A stretch of 64,000 nt of DNA from Nitratidesulfovibrio sp. SRB-5 (GCF_019931275.1 NZ_JAIOTY010000002.1:1-64000), one strand, 5' to 3'; counted from the first letter of the stretch, positions 15,501 to 24,605 are shown. The notes: a model not told the origin generated them from the sequence alone. Numbers and translations are program-made.

Positions 15501-18232
15501 TGCCCCGTATTCGCATGGATCGCCATTCCCCCGACCCGCCGCCCGTAGCAACCGGCGGAACCGGCCCGGACGTTCCGGCTGGCCTGAACGGTTCGGCCAG
15601 ACCCGCCAATCCGGCCGGTTTCCTCCCCGGGAGCGCGTCCGCGCCACTGTCCGCCAGCCCTTGCCCCATGCCGTCCGCCACCACCCGTCAGGCCGTCCTG
15701 TACCTTCAGGCATCCGTCATCGGCACGCTGGCCAATTTCGTGTCGCGCTTCGCGTGGTCGGAACTGCTGGGCTTCGAGGCGGGCGTGCTGCTGGCCACCT
15801 ATACCGGCATGGTCATCGTGTTCCTGCTGTCGTACCGCCGGGCCTTCGGGGTGCGGCGGCCCGATGCGGCCATGTGTCTGCGTTTTGTCCTGGTGGCCCA
15901 TGTGGGCATGGCCGTGGTGTGGGTGGTGTCCGTGGCCGCGTTGCGGGTGGTGGAGTCGCTGGTGGTGTTGCTGCCGGGCTGGCCCGTGCCTGCGGATACG
16001 GGCGGGGCGGCTGGCGGCATGGGTGCGACCCTGCACGATGCGGCCATCTGGCGCGCCGTGCTGCCGCGCGACGTGGGCACGCTGCTTGCCCCGGTCATGG
16101 GCCGGGCGCTGGAGGGCGGCTGCCACGCGGCGGGCATAGTGGCCGGGTTCGTGGTCAATTTCGCGGGGCACAAGCTGTACAGCTTCCGGCGGCGGGGCAG
16201 GGACGGCGCGCCTCGCGGGAGCGCCGACGAACCTGGTGAACCTGCCGGGCACGCCGAAGATACCGGGCGGCACTTGCCGGACATCTGCGGTACGGAACGC
16301 GGCTCGTCGCGCACGCGCGGCGTCGCCACCCCCGCCCGGCTGGCCAGCCTGCTCGCCGTGGCCGTGCCCGTGCTGTACGTGGTGGCCTACGCGCCCCACG
16401 GCATGGACACCACCGACTTCGGCTTCTTCTACGGGCATGCCTGGCGCGTCCTGCTGGGCGAGGTGCCCTACCGCGACTTCTTCTACGTCAAACCGCCGCT
16501 TTCACTGTACTGGCACGCCTTCTGGCTGTGGCTGACGCCGGAACGGGTTTCTGTGCTGGCGGGCAAGGCCGGGTTCTACGCCGAGATGCTGGCCGCGTCC
16601 TGGCTGGGGGCGCTGTACCTGGCCCGAGCCGTGAACCTGCGCCGCCTGGGCGTGCCCCTGCCGCTGCTGGCCACGCTGGGTTTCGTGTGGTCGGTGCATG
16701 CCTTTCCGCCCATGCCGTGGCACACGGTGGAAGGGGTGCTGTTCGGAGCCGGGGCGCTGTACGCCGTGGTGGCCGGGCACTCGCTGCTGGCCGGGGTGCT
16801 GGCGGCGGCAAGCGCGCTGACCAAGCAGTCGTACGCGCTGGTGCCGCTGGGCGTGGCCGTGGCCGCGCTGGTGGCCGGGCGTGGGGAGTGCTGGCGGGAT
16901 GGTGCGGCCCCGCACGATACCCCGCACGCCGCCGCCGTCGTTCCACTGCGGGTGCGTTTGCGCGGCCTGCACTGGCGCGACACCGCCATGGCGGTGTCGG
17001 GCGCGGCGGCATCCTTCGTGATATTCGCCGGGCTGCTGCACGCAGCCGGGGCATGGGACGCCTTTCGGGCCATGACCGCCGGAGTGGGAGGCCAGACCGG
17101 GCTGGACGAGGCGTTGCAGGCGGGCATCGTGCTGTACCTGACGCAGGAACTGCGCCTGCCCGCGCTGGCCCTGCTGCTGTGGGGCGCGTGGGCCGTGCTG
17201 GATGGCAGGCCGCGCGGCGGCATGCAGCCGCTGCTGCTGTACGTGCTGCTGCTGGCGGCGGACTACCTGTACACGGTGGCGACCACCCGCGCCTGGATCG
17301 GCTACGGGGCGGACTGGCCGCTGTTTCTGGTGACCGTGGGCGCGGTGTGCGTGGTGTTTCGCGATGACCTGTTGGGGCGCTTTGCCGTGGGTGCCGGGAC
17401 GCGGGGCGTTGCGACGCCTGACGCCGGGACGCCTGACGCCGGGGCGGGGGGCGAAAGGGCGGTGCCGGGCGCGCCCCCTGCCGTTGTTGCGTCCCCTGAC
17501 GCCGTTGCCTCCTCCGACGGGGCTGCTTCAGCCGCGCCGTCCCCCGCGCCGTATCCCCTGAGGGGCGCATCCGCCGCCGTATCCCCGGCGGGCCGGGCCG
17601 CCGTGCTGCTGGGCGCGGGGCTGCTGCTGGCGTGGTCCACGGGCATCAGCTGGGGCTACAAGACCCCGGCCTTCTTCGCCGCGCCGCTGTGGCTTGCGGC
17701 CATGCTGGTGCACGCGCGCCTGGGGGGCAGGGCGGCCACGCTGGCGTGGGTGGCCCTGGCCTGCGGGCTGGTCATGTTCCGGGCCGGGTACCAGTACCCG
17801 TACGTGTTTCCGCAGCGGCCCCTTTCGCGCGCGCAACTGGTGTACGACGCGGGCACGGTGTTTCCGCGCCTGTCCGGGGTGAAGGTGGACACCGTCCTGC
17901 TGGGCACCCTGCGCGACCTGCGCGACCTGCGCGCGCGGTACGGCGCCAACTACAAGACGCTGCCCGGCTTTCCGCTGGCGTACCTGCTGACCGGCGACCG
18001 GCCCGCCCTGCCCGCCGAATGGTTGCAGGACGGCGAGATCAACGGGCGGGTGGACGAGGTGTACGGCCTGCTGGTGGCCCGCGACGTGGTGGTGTTCATG
18101 GAGCGCGACCAGATGGACACCGTGGCCCCGGACGGGTACGAGCGCACCCGTTATTCCGTGCCCGCGCGGGTGCGGCGGGAGTGGCGCGCGGTGGACGAGA
18201 CGGAGCACTTCGTGGTGTTCCGGCGTCCGTAG
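15500..18232 (+). CDS. GtrA-domain fused to a polytopic GT39-like glycosyltransferase
   Basis: A 910-residue membrane protein. Residues about 55-235 form a GtrA-like four-helix domain (VLYLQASVIGTLANFVSRF ... FVVNFAGHKLYSF). After a hydrophilic linker, residues about 290-910 form a multi-helix glycosyltransferase with the extracytoplasmic acidic motif HGMDTTDFGFF and EVPYRDFFYVKPP, as in lipid-linked sugar transferases. The ATG at 15500 overlaps the GtrB-like stop by one base, implying translational coupling. Together the two genes would flip and transfer a lipid-linked sugar to a surface polysaccharide. A long low-complexity Ala/Pro stretch lies near residues 630-690. Confidence 0.83.
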   Translation: MPRIRMDRHSPDPPPVATGGTGPDVPAGLNGSARPANPAGFLPGSASAPLSASPCPMPSATTRQAVLYLQASVIGTLANFVSRFAWSELLGFEAGVLLATYTGMVIVFLLSYRRAFGVRRPDAAMCLRFVLVAHVGMAVVWVVSVAALRVVESLVVLLPGWPVPADTGGAAGGMGATLHDAAIWRAVLPRDVGTLLAPVMGRALEGGCHAAGIVAGFVVNFAGHKLYSFRRRGRDGAPRGSADEPGEPAGHAEDTGRHLPDICGTERGSSRTRGVATPARLASLLAVAVPVLYVVAYAPHGMDTTDFGFFYGHAWRVLLGEVPYRDFFYVKPPLSLYWHAFWLWLTPERVSVLAGKAGFYAEMLAASWLGALYLARAVNLRRLGVPLPLLATLGFVWSVHAFPPMPWHTVEGVLFGAGALYAVVAGHSLLAGVLAAASALTKQSYALVPLGVAVAALVAGRGECWRDGAAPHDTPHAAAVVPLRVRLRGLHWRDTAMAVSGAAASFVIFAGLLHAAGAWDAFRAMTAGVGGQTGLDEALQAGIVLYLTQELRLPALALLLWGAWAVLDGRPRGGMQPLLLYVLLLAADYLYTVATTRAWIGYGADWPLFLVTVGAVCVVFRDDLLGRFAVGAGTRGVATPDAGTPDAGAGGERAVPGAPPAVVASPDAVASSDGAASAAPSPAPYPLRGASAAVSPAGRAAVLLGAGLLLAWSTGISWGYKTPAFFAAPLWLAAMLVHARLGGRAATLAWVALACGLVMFRAGYQYPYVFPQRPLSRAQLVYDAGTVFPRLSGVKVDTVLLGTLRDLRDLRARYGANYKTLPGFPLAYLLTGDRPALPAEWLQDGEINGRVDEVYGLLVARDVVVFMERDQMDTVAPDGYERTRYSVPARVRREWRAVDETEHFVVFRRP

Positions 18233-18365
18233 GCGGGCATGCAGGGGCGTTTTTGGGGATGCCTCCGGTGGCTCCGTAGCTATCGCCCCTCGGAATCTCG
18301 TGAGTGCGGCCCGATGCGGAGGCCGTGAGTCGGCCCGCTGAAGGGCAGGGCGACCCGGCGGAGCG

Positions 18366-19670
18366 CTACCGGTACGGCGCGAAGCGCAGGTCCGTGGTCA
18401 GCTGGTCGATGAGCTTGCGGTGCCCGGCGGGAAAGGTGAAGCGCGGCAAGTCCGCGAATTCCACCCAGCGGTATTCGGTGGCCGCGTCCAGCACCGGCGG
18501 CACCGGCGGTTCCCCGGCCATGTCCCCGTCCAGTTCGCACAGGTAGCAGTGCAGGGCGACCCGGTAGGTGGTATACCCGTGGCGGATCACCGCCAGCTTG
18601 TCGCGCACCGCAATGCGGAAGGCGGTTTCCTCGGCGTATTCGCGCACGATGGTCGCGTCCGGGGCCTCGTCCTTTTCCACGTGACCGCCGGGAAATTCCC
18701 AGAACCCCGCCCACACGCCCTCGTCGGGCCGCTTCTGGATGAAGATGCGGTTGCCATGCACCAGCACGCCGGTGGCCACGTCCAGCGGAACGATGGGCTG
18801 CTTGCGCCCCGGCACGGGCCGCTCGTGCGGAATGCCCAGGCGCAGGCTTTCGCACAGGCCGGACAGCGGGCATGAAGCGCATTGCGGTTTCTTGCGGCAG
18901 ACCAGCGCGCCCAGTTCCATGAGCGCCTGGTTGAAGTCGCGGGCGCGGCCAGCGGGCAGCAGCGCCGTGGCCAGCGCCCGGATGCGTGCGGCGGCGGGCT
19001 GGGCGCGCACGGGGGTGTCGATGTCGAACACCCGCGAGAACACCCGCTCCACGTTGGCGTCGATGCAGGTCACGTCGCGGTTGAAGGCAATGCCCGCGAT
19101 GGCCCCCGCCGTGTACGGGCCGATGCCCGGCAGGGCGCGGATGGCCTCCGGGTCGTCGGGCAGTTCGCCGCCGTGCCGCCCCACCAGGGCCTTGGCCGCC
19201 TTGTGCAGGTTGCGCACCCGCGAATAGTAGCCCAGCCCCTCCCACGCCTTCAGCAACTCGTCCTCGCTGGCGGCGGCCACGCTGGCCACGTCGGGGAACC
19301 GGGTCATCCAGCGCAGAAAGTAGTCCACCCCCCGGTCCATCTGCGTCTGTTGCAGCATCACCTCGGAAATCCACACCGAATACGGCTCGTAGCCGAACCG
19401 CCACGGCAGCGGGCGCTTGTGCACGGCAAACCAGCCCAGCAGGGCCGAGGCAAAGGCTTCCGCAAAGGCGGCGGTGGGCAGTTCGCGGGGCTGGCCGGTG
19501 TCGGCGGTGGCGGCGGCGCGGGTGCGGCGGGCCGTGCGAGTGGGGCGGGCGTCGGAGACGGGGGCGGCGTCGGGCGGGGTCTGGTTCGGTTGGGCGTCCG
19601 GCTGGGCGTTTGTCAGGCCGGGGGCGGCGGTAGCGCAGGCGGAATGGGGGGAAGTGTCGCGGGCGGGCAT
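18366..19670 (-). CDS. mutY: A/G-specific adenine glycosylase with C-terminal NUDIX domain
   Basis: A 434-residue base-excision-repair enzyme removing A opposite 8-oxoG. The HhH-GPD domain shows the catalytic-Glu segment SEVMLQQTQ, the hairpin LPGIGPYTAGA and the Asp region TCIDANVERV. The 4Fe-4S cluster loop reads C-x5-C-x2-C-x5-C, one residue shorter at the first gap than the usual C-x6. The C-terminal NUDIX domain, which reads the 8-oxoG, has GGHVEKDEAPDATIVREYAEET with ETA in place of ETG. The N-terminal 65 residues are low-complexity. The start used is the ATG at 19670; a TTG at 19757 is unlikely. Confidence 0.92.
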   Translation of the reverse strand: MPARDTSPHSACATAAPGLTNAQPDAQPNQTPPDAAPVSDARPTRTARRTRAAATADTGQPRELPTAAFAEAFASALLGWFAVHKRPLPWRFGYEPYSVWISEVMLQQTQMDRGVDYFLRWMTRFPDVASVAAASEDELLKAWEGLGYYSRVRNLHKAAKALVGRHGGELPDDPEAIRALPGIGPYTAGAIAGIAFNRDVTCIDANVERVFSRVFDIDTPVRAQPAAARIRALATALLPAGRARDFNQALMELGALVCRKKPQCASCPLSGLCESLRLGIPHERPVPGRKQPIVPLDVATGVLVHGNRIFIQKRPDEGVWAGFWEFPGGHVEKDEAPDATIVREYAEETAFRIAVRDKLAVIRHGYTTYRVALHCYLCELDGDMAGEPPVPPVLDAATEYRWVEFADLPRFTFPAGHRKLIDQLTTDLRFAPYR

Positions 19671-19757
19671 GGGCGGGGATGTACCGCACGCACGGCGCGG
19701 CTGGCAAGGCGCGGAACTGCACGGGGGCGTGCGCAGGCTTGCCCCTTTAACGAGCAA

Positions 19758-19785
19758 GGGGAACCGGATATGTTCCGGCTCCCCC
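19758..19785 (-). terminator. Hairpin between glnQ-type gene and mutY
   Basis: An imperfect stem GGGGAACCGGA / TCCGGCTCCCC lies between the 16-bp repeat array and mutY. It may end the amino-acid ABC operon (- strand). There is no strong T-run, so this is a moderate call. Confidence 0.45.
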
Positions 19786-19833
19786 CTCTGGAAACATCAG
19801 GTCGGCACGCCGCGCGGTGCTGGCCGCACGCCC

Positions 19834-19945
19834 GTCCCGCGTCAGGCCGGTCCCGCGTCAGGCCGGTCCTGTGTCAGGCCGGTCCTGTGTCAGGCCGGTC
19901 CTGTGTCAGGCCCGTCCCGCGTCAGGTCCGTCCTGTGTCAGGCCA
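19834..19945. repeat. Seven tandem copies of a 16-bp unit
   Basis: Seven contiguous 16-bp units, GTCCYGYGTCAGGCCG, end three bases before the stop codon of the ABC ATPase gene. The variable bases move together: a unit is either CCCGCG or CCTGTG. There are no spacers, so this is a minisatellite and not CRISPR. Confidence 0.95.
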
Positions 19946-19947
19946 GC

Positions 19948-20697
19948 CTACGCGTGGCGCACGCGGCCCAGGAATTCGCGCAGGCGCGGGTTTTTCGGCG
20001 CGCTGAAGAATTCGTCCGGCGGACCTTCTTCCTGTATCCGGCCCTGGTCGATGAAGATGACGCGGTCGGCCACCTCTCGCGCAAAGCCCATTTCGTGGGT
20101 GACGATGACCATGGTCATGCCTTCCAGCGCAAGGGCGCGCATGACTTCCAGCACTTCGCCCACCAATTCGGGGTCCAGGGCGCTGGTGGGTTCGTCGAAC
20201 AGCAGCACCTTGGGCTGCATGGCCAGCGAACGGGCAATGGCCACCCGCTGCTTCTGCCCGCCGGAAAGCTGGTCCGGGTAGGCGGTGGCCTTGTCGGCCA
20301 GGCCCACCTTTTCCAGCAGGGCCAGGCCCAGCCGGTCGGCCTCGGCGCGGGGGGTGCGGCGCACGCGGATGGGGCCCAGGGTCACGTTGTGCAGCACGCT
20401 CATGTGCGGGAACAGGTTGAACTGCTGGAACACCATGCCCGCTTCGGTGCGCACGTAGTTGATGTCGGTGGCGGGGTCGTACAGGTCGTGCCCGTCCACG
20501 ACGACCGTGCCGGAGGTGATTTCCTCCAGCCTGTTGATGCAGCGCAGCGCCGTGGACTTGCCCGAGCCGGACGGCCCGATGATCACCACCACCTCGCCGG
20601 GACAGACGGTAAGGTCTATGCCGCGCAGCACCTCGTTCTGGCCGAACCGCTTGTGCAGGTTGCGGATCTCGATCATGGGGGATTCGCAGGTCTTCAT
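19948..20697 (-). CDS. Polar amino-acid ABC transporter ATPase (GlnQ-type)
   Basis: A 249-residue ATPase of the polar amino-acid family. Walker [11 protein letters not shown]-loop [16 protein letters not shown], signature [15 protein letters not shown], Walker [14 protein letters not shown] and switch [15 protein letters not shown] are all intact, and length is typical. It is the last gene of a three-gene - strand operon with permease and binding protein, 12 bases after the permease stop. ATG 20697 follows GGGGG; ATG 20676 (MIEIRNLH) is an alternative start. It powers uptake of an amino acid, probably glutamine or a related polar residue. Confidence 0.94.
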   Translation of the reverse strand: MKTCESPMIEIRNLHKRFGQNEVLRGIDLTVCPGEVVVIIGPSGSGKSTALRCINRLEEITSGTVVVDGHDLYDPATDINYVRTEAGMVFQQFNLFPHMSVLHNVTLGPIRVRRTPRAEADRLGLALLEKVGLADKATAYPDQLSGGQKQRVAIARSLAMQPKVLLFDEPTSALDPELVGEVLEVMRALALEGMTMVIVTHEMGFAREVADRVIFIDQGRIQEEGPPDEFFSAPKNPRLREFLGRVRHA

Positions 20698-20709
20698 CGT
20701 GTCATCCCC

Positions 20710-21381
20710 CTATCTGCCGGAGCGGGCGTTGAGCTTGCGTTCGTAGACGCGCAGCGCCCGCGCGATGCTCAGTGTCATCACCAGGTACATCACGGCCACG
20801 GTCAGCCACACCTCGAAGGCGCGGAAGTTCACGGCGATGATCTCCTGCCCCTGCCGGGTCAGTTCTCCCACCCCGATGACCACCAGCAGCGAGGTGTCCT
20901 TCAGCGAGATGATGAACTGGTTGCCCAGCGGCGGGATCATGCGGCGAAAGGCCTGCGGCCACACCACGTACAGCAGGGTCTGCATGCGGGTAAGCCCGAT
21001 GGAGCGGCCCGCCTCGGTCTGGCCCACGTCGATGGATTCCACGGCGCCGCGCACGATTTCGGCGATGTACGCCCCGGAATTGACCGCAATGGCGATGATG
21101 CCCGCCGTCACCGGCGGAATGCGCATGCCCGTGGCCAGTGGCACGCCGAAATACAGGAACATCACCTGCACGATGAGCGGGGTGCCGCGTATGGCCTCCA
21201 CGTAGATGTCGGCCAGGACGCGGGGCAGTTTGCCGCGCGCGGTCTTGGCGAGCCCGGTGGCGGTGCCCAGCAGAAAGCCGATGGCCAGCCCGCCCAGGGT
21301 GATGATGATGGTCAGGTGCACCCCGCCGAGCAGCAGGGGCACGCTTTCCCACATGACGCTTGCTTTGAAGTCCAGTGCCAT
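20710..21381 (-). CDS. Polar amino-acid ABC transporter permease (GlnP-type)
   Basis: A 223-residue inner-membrane permease with about five helices. The EAA loop reads SIGLTRMQTLLYVVWPQAFRRMIPPLGNQ, and YVEAIRGTPLIVQVMFLYF is the typical HisM/GlnP segment. The start is the ATG at 21381, matching family length. It lies between the binding protein (upstream, with a hairpin in the gap) and the ATPase. It forms the channel for the amino acid delivered by the receptor. Confidence 0.94.
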   Translation of the reverse strand: MALDFKASVMWESVPLLLGGVHLTIIITLGGLAIGFLLGTATGLAKTARGKLPRVLADIYVEAIRGTPLIVQVMFLYFGVPLATGMRIPPVTAGIIAIAVNSGAYIAEIVRGAVESIDVGQTEAGRSIGLTRMQTLLYVVWPQAFRRMIPPLGNQFIISLKDTSLLVVIGVGELTRQGQEIIAVNFRAFEVWLTVAVMYLVMTLSIARALRVYERKLNARSGR

Positions 21382-21424
21382 GGAATGCCTTTGGGTGATT
21401 CTCGCGGGGTGCGGGAACGGGCAA

Positions 21425-21448
21425 GGGGATGGCCCTGCGGCCATCCCC
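21425..21448 (-). terminator. Intercistronic hairpin after the amino-acid receptor gene
   Basis: A perfect 10-bp stem (GGGGATGGCC / GGCCATCCCC, loop CTGC) sits between receptor and permease genes. It has no T-run, so it probably protects the receptor message or attenuates read-through. Confidence 0.6.
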
Positions 21449-21520
21449 GTCGTGTCCGTTCAGGCGGCCGCGGGGGACGGAATGTCCGCCGCCGTGACCG
21501 TCATCGGCAATGGGGCAGGG

Positions 21521-22267
21521 CTACTTGCCGGGGGCGTAGCCGAACCACTTGATGTACAGCTTTTCGTAGGTGCCGTCGGCCTTGGCCTTCTTAAGGGCCT
21601 CGTTCACCTTGGCCACCAGCGGGCTGCCCTTGGGGAAGCCGATGCCGTACGACTGGCCCTGGTACAGGGGGCCAACGGTCTTCACCTTGCCCTTGCCGGC
21701 GGTCATGGCGAATTCCTTCACCACGGGCATGTCGAACACCACGGCGTCGGCGCCGCCGCTCATCAGTTCAAAGAACATGCCGTCGTTGTTGGGGAACAGC
21801 TTCACTTCCTTGGCGCTGGCGCTGGCCTTCACGAAGTCCACGGACGAGGTGGCGGTCTTGGTGGCCACGATCTTGCCCTTCAGGTCTTCCACCGACTTGA
21901 TGGCGGTGTCGCCTTCGCGCACCAGGATCATCAGGCCGGAATCGTAGTACGGGTCGGAAAAGTCGATGACCTGCTGGCGCTCGGCCTTGATGGTGATGCC
22001 AGCGATGCCCACGTCGATGTTGCCGGTTTGCAGGCCGGGGATGATGCCGTTGAAGTCCATGGGCTGCAGTTCGTACTCCACGCCCACGGTCTTGGCCACG
22101 GCCTGCCACAGTTCGATGTCGAAGCCGGTGTACTTGCCGTCTTCGCCCTTGAACTCGAAGGGCTTGAAGTTGGTGTCGTGCGCGACGACGAGCTTCTTGG
22201 CCATGGCGGGGGCGCACAGCGCGGCCACCAGGGCAAGGCCGAGGGCGATCTGGATAAGACGCTTCAT
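21521..22267 (-). CDS. Amino-acid ABC transporter substrate-binding protein (GlnH/FliY type)
   Basis: A 248-residue family 3 solute receptor. The signal peptide is MKRLIQIALGLALVAALCAPAMA. Mature features include HDTNFKPFEFKGEDGKYTGFDIELW, TGNIDVGIAGITIKAERQQ and the ligand-contact segment FSDPYYDSGLMILVR. GGAGG precedes the ATG at 22267. It is first in the operon and probably transcribed from a promoter in 22270-22430. The ligand is a polar amino acid; glutamine is likely by family but not proven. Confidence 0.94.
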   Translation of the reverse strand: MKRLIQIALGLALVAALCAPAMAKKLVVAHDTNFKPFEFKGEDGKYTGFDIELWQAVAKTVGVEYELQPMDFNGIIPGLQTGNIDVGIAGITIKAERQQVIDFSDPYYDSGLMILVREGDTAIKSVEDLKGKIVATKTATSSVDFVKASASAKEVKLFPNNDGMFFELMSGGADAVVFDMPVVKEFAMTAGKGKVKTVGPLYQGQSYGIGFPKGSPLVAKVNEALKKAKADGTYEKLYIKWFGYAPGK

Positions 22268-22456
22268 GTGGTTCCTCCGGTCTGTTGCGGCTGGTGCGCC
22301 GGTGCGCGCACGGCCCGTGGTGCGTCCGCGCGGCGTGCGCGCGAACCGGATAGGCATTGCAGAATCCGGGCGGGAAATCAAGGGCGCCGGACCGCGTGAG
22401 CGGCTGGTGCACGGAAGCATCAGTCGCTGGTGCAAGGGGTCCGGCTGTTGCTGCGC

Positions 22457-22492
22457 GAAAACGGGCCGGAAGGCATGCTCCTTCCGGCCCGT
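22457..22492 (-). terminator. Intrinsic terminator of the metal ATPase gene
   Basis: A perfect 13-bp stem (ACGGGCCGGAAGG / CCTTCCGGCCCGT, 6-base loop) is followed on the - strand by TTTT. It lies about 140 bases beyond the ATPase stop and past the 23-bp repeat array. Confidence 0.85.
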
Positions 22493-22546
22493 GGTGTTGC
22501 TGTGAATTGCGGGGGACGGTTACACGTGTTCACGCACGTCCCCTGC

Positions 22547-22638
22547 GCGACTTTACACAAGGCGGCTACGCGGCCTTGCACAAGGCGGCTACGCGCCTTT
22601 ACACAAGGCGGCTACGCGCCTTTACACAAGGCGGCTAC
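22547..22638. repeat. Four tandem copies of a 23-bp unit overlapping a stop codon
   Basis: Four contiguous 23-bp units with consensus GCGCCTTTACACAAGGCGGC then TAC. The last four bases overlap the stop of the P-type ATPase gene at 22635-22637. Each unit contains the near-palindrome GCCTTTACACAAGGC, so the array can form several small stems in the 3' region of the message. Confidence 0.93.
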
Positions 22639-24587
22639 ACCGCCTTGCCCCCGGCGGCGGGGACGGCGGGCGCGGGGCAGGCGGGCTGGCCCGGTTCGCC
22701 GTCGTCGAAGAAGGCCAGGCTGGCGGACGAAATGACCACGATCACCGACCCCACGTTGTGGAACACGGAGGCCATCACCGGCGAGAGCAGGCCGTAGCCG
22801 CTGCCCAGGATGGACAGCGCGTTGAACAGCACGCCGAGGCCGATGTTGATCTTGATGAGCGAGATGGCCCGGCGCGAAAGCCGCACCAGAAAGGGCAGGC
22901 GGCCGATGTCGTCGTGGGTAAGGGCCACGTCGGCGGTTTCCAGCGCCACGTCGGTGCCCGCGCCGCCCATGGCCACGCCCACGTCGGCCCCGGCCAGGGC
23001 GGGGGCGTCGTTGATGCCGTCGCCCACGAAGATCACCGTGGCCCCGGACTGCTGCTGGGTGCGGATGGACGCCAGCTTGTCGGCGGGCTTCAGCCCGGCG
23101 CGCCAGTAGTCTATGCCGGCCTCTGCCGCAATGCGCGCGGCGGCGGTTTCATGGTCGCCGGACAGCATGCCCGCGTGGGCAAGACCGGCGGCGCGCAACC
23201 CGCTGACCGAGGCGCGCGCGCCGGACCGCAGGGTATCGGTGACGGCCAGCAACCCGGCGGGGGCCGCGTCCACGCGCACCAGCAGGGCGGTGGCCCCGCG
23301 CGAGCGCAGGGCTGCCAGCGGCTGCGCCAGGCCGGGCGCGCGTTGGGAAAGTTCCGCCTCCACCTCGGCGGTAACGCCGCAGACCTCCACGGCGTGGCCG
23401 TCCACGGTGGCCCGCACGCCCACGCCAACTTCGGTAAAGGCGCCTTCGGCAGCGGCGGGTGCGACGGACCGCGCCTGGGCCCCGGCCACGATGGCCCGCG
23501 CGATGGGGTGGGTGCCGCCGCCTTCCGCCCCGGCGGCCAGGGCCAGCAGCCGTTCTTCGGTCATGCCGGGCACGGGCAGCACTTCGTCCAGTTCGGGTCG
23601 TCCGTAGGTGAGGGTGCCGGTCTTGTCGAACAGTACCAGGGTGGCGGCGGCCACCTTTTCCAGTGCCTGCCCGCCCCGCACGATGATGCCCGCGCGGGCG
23701 GCGCGGCCCACAGCGGCCACGGCGGCGGTGGGGGCGGCCATCAGCAGGGCGCAGGGGCACCCGGCGATGAGCACGGCCACCGCGCGCGACGATTCGCCGG
23801 AAACGGCCCATGCCGCGGCGGCGCAGGCCAGCACCACCGGGGTGAACCACTGGGCGTACTTGTCCACCAGGCGGGCCGCCCTGGGATTGTGGGCCTCCGC
23901 CTCTTCCACCAGGCGCACCACCCTGCCGATGGTGGTGTCTTCGCCCACGCGCTGCGCCTCGACCACGATGACGCCGTTGTAGTTCATGGTGCCCGCCAGC
24001 ACCTTGTCGCCCGTGGTGCACGAGCGGGGCAGCGGTTCGCCGGTGATGGAGGATTCGTCCACGGCGGTGATGCCGGACAGGACCACCGCGTCAACGGGAA
24101 TGCGTTCGCCGGGGCGCACGCGCAACTGCTGGCCCACGCGCACTTCTGCGGCGGGCACGGTGCGCTCGCGGCCACCCGGCTCGATGATGGTGGCGGTGTC
24201 CGGCGTGACGGCGGCCAGTGCCTTGATGGACCGCCGGGCCGCATCGCTCAGGAAGCCTTCCACCAGCGAACCGGCCTTCATGATGCAGGCCACGATGGCG
24301 GCGGACAGGTATTCACCCTGCGCCACCGAGGCGATGAGGGCGATGGACACCAGTTCGTCAACGTTGACCTGCTTTTCCACCAGGCCTTCCACCGCGCCCT
24401 TGACGATGGGCAGGCCGTTGATGGCGGCCCCGGTCAGGGCCAGGGCGGCGGCCAGCCACGCGGGCGCGCCGGAAAGCGATGCGACCCATGAGACGGCGGC
24501 CAGCACGCCGCCCAGCAGGCAGAGCAGGGTTTCTCGGGAAGAAATCAATTCGCGGTAGGAACCGGGGCAGGCGAAGCGTCCGATCAC
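22635..24587 (-). CDS. Heavy-metal-translocating P1B-type ATPase lacking an N-terminal metal-binding domain
   Basis: A 650-residue metal exporter. Visible motifs: dephosphorylation loop SSITGEPLP, membrane CPC in AGCPCALLMAAPTA, phosphorylation site FDKTGTLTYG, the HP motif in GGGTHPIARAI and the hinge VGDGINDAPALAGADVGVAMG. The protein starts straight at the membrane domain, without an HMA domain. The last helix reads HNVGSVIVVISSASL, unlike the usual Zn/Cd (DxG) or Cu (MxxSS) versions, so the metal is uncertain. A GTG at 24587 is chosen because GGAGG sits eight bases before it; a TTG at 24602 would overlap that site. Two palindromic operators precede it. Confidence 0.9.
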   Translation of the reverse strand: MIGRFACPGSYRELISSRETLLCLLGGVLAAVSWVASLSGAPAWLAAALALTGAAINGLPIVKGAVEGLVEKQVNVDELVSIALIASVAQGEYLSAAIVACIMKAGSLVEGFLSDAARRSIKALAAVTPDTATIIEPGGRERTVPAAEVRVGQQLRVRPGERIPVDAVVLSGITAVDESSITGEPLPRSCTTGDKVLAGTMNYNGVIVVEAQRVGEDTTIGRVVRLVEEAEAHNPRAARLVDKYAQWFTPVVLACAAAAWAVSGESSRAVAVLIAGCPCALLMAAPTAAVAAVGRAARAGIIVRGGQALEKVAAATLVLFDKTGTLTYGRPELDEVLPVPGMTEERLLALAAGAEGGGTHPIARAIVAGAQARSVAPAAAEGAFTEVGVGVRATVDGHAVEVCGVTAEVEAELSQRAPGLAQPLAALRSRGATALLVRVDAAPAGLLAVTDTLRSGARASVSGLRAAGLAHAGMLSGDHETAAARIAAEAGIDYWRAGLKPADKLASIRTQQQSGATVIFVGDGINDAPALAGADVGVAMGGAGTDVALETADVALTHDDIGRLPFLVRLSRRAISLIKINIGLGVLFNALSILGSGYGLLSPVMASVFHNVGSVIVVISSASLAFFDDGEPGQPACPAPAVPAAGGKAV

Positions 24588-24605
24588 GGGGTGTGCCTCC
24601 AAAAT

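Noticed and set aside
15490-15510. Frameshift between the GtrB-like and GtrA-fusion genes
   Set aside because: The TGATG overlap is a normal translational coupling, and both proteins have complete domains on either side.
19834-19945. Possible CRISPR array
   Set aside because: The 16-bp units are directly adjacent with no spacers. The same holds for the 23-bp array at 22547-22638.
19417-21552. A 711-codon open frame on the + strand
   Set aside because: It runs across mutY, a repeat array and two transporter genes on the other strand; it is a composition effect.
24600-24602. TTG start for the metal ATPase
   Set aside because: It overlaps the GGAGG ribosome site; the GTG at 24587 has proper spacing to that site.
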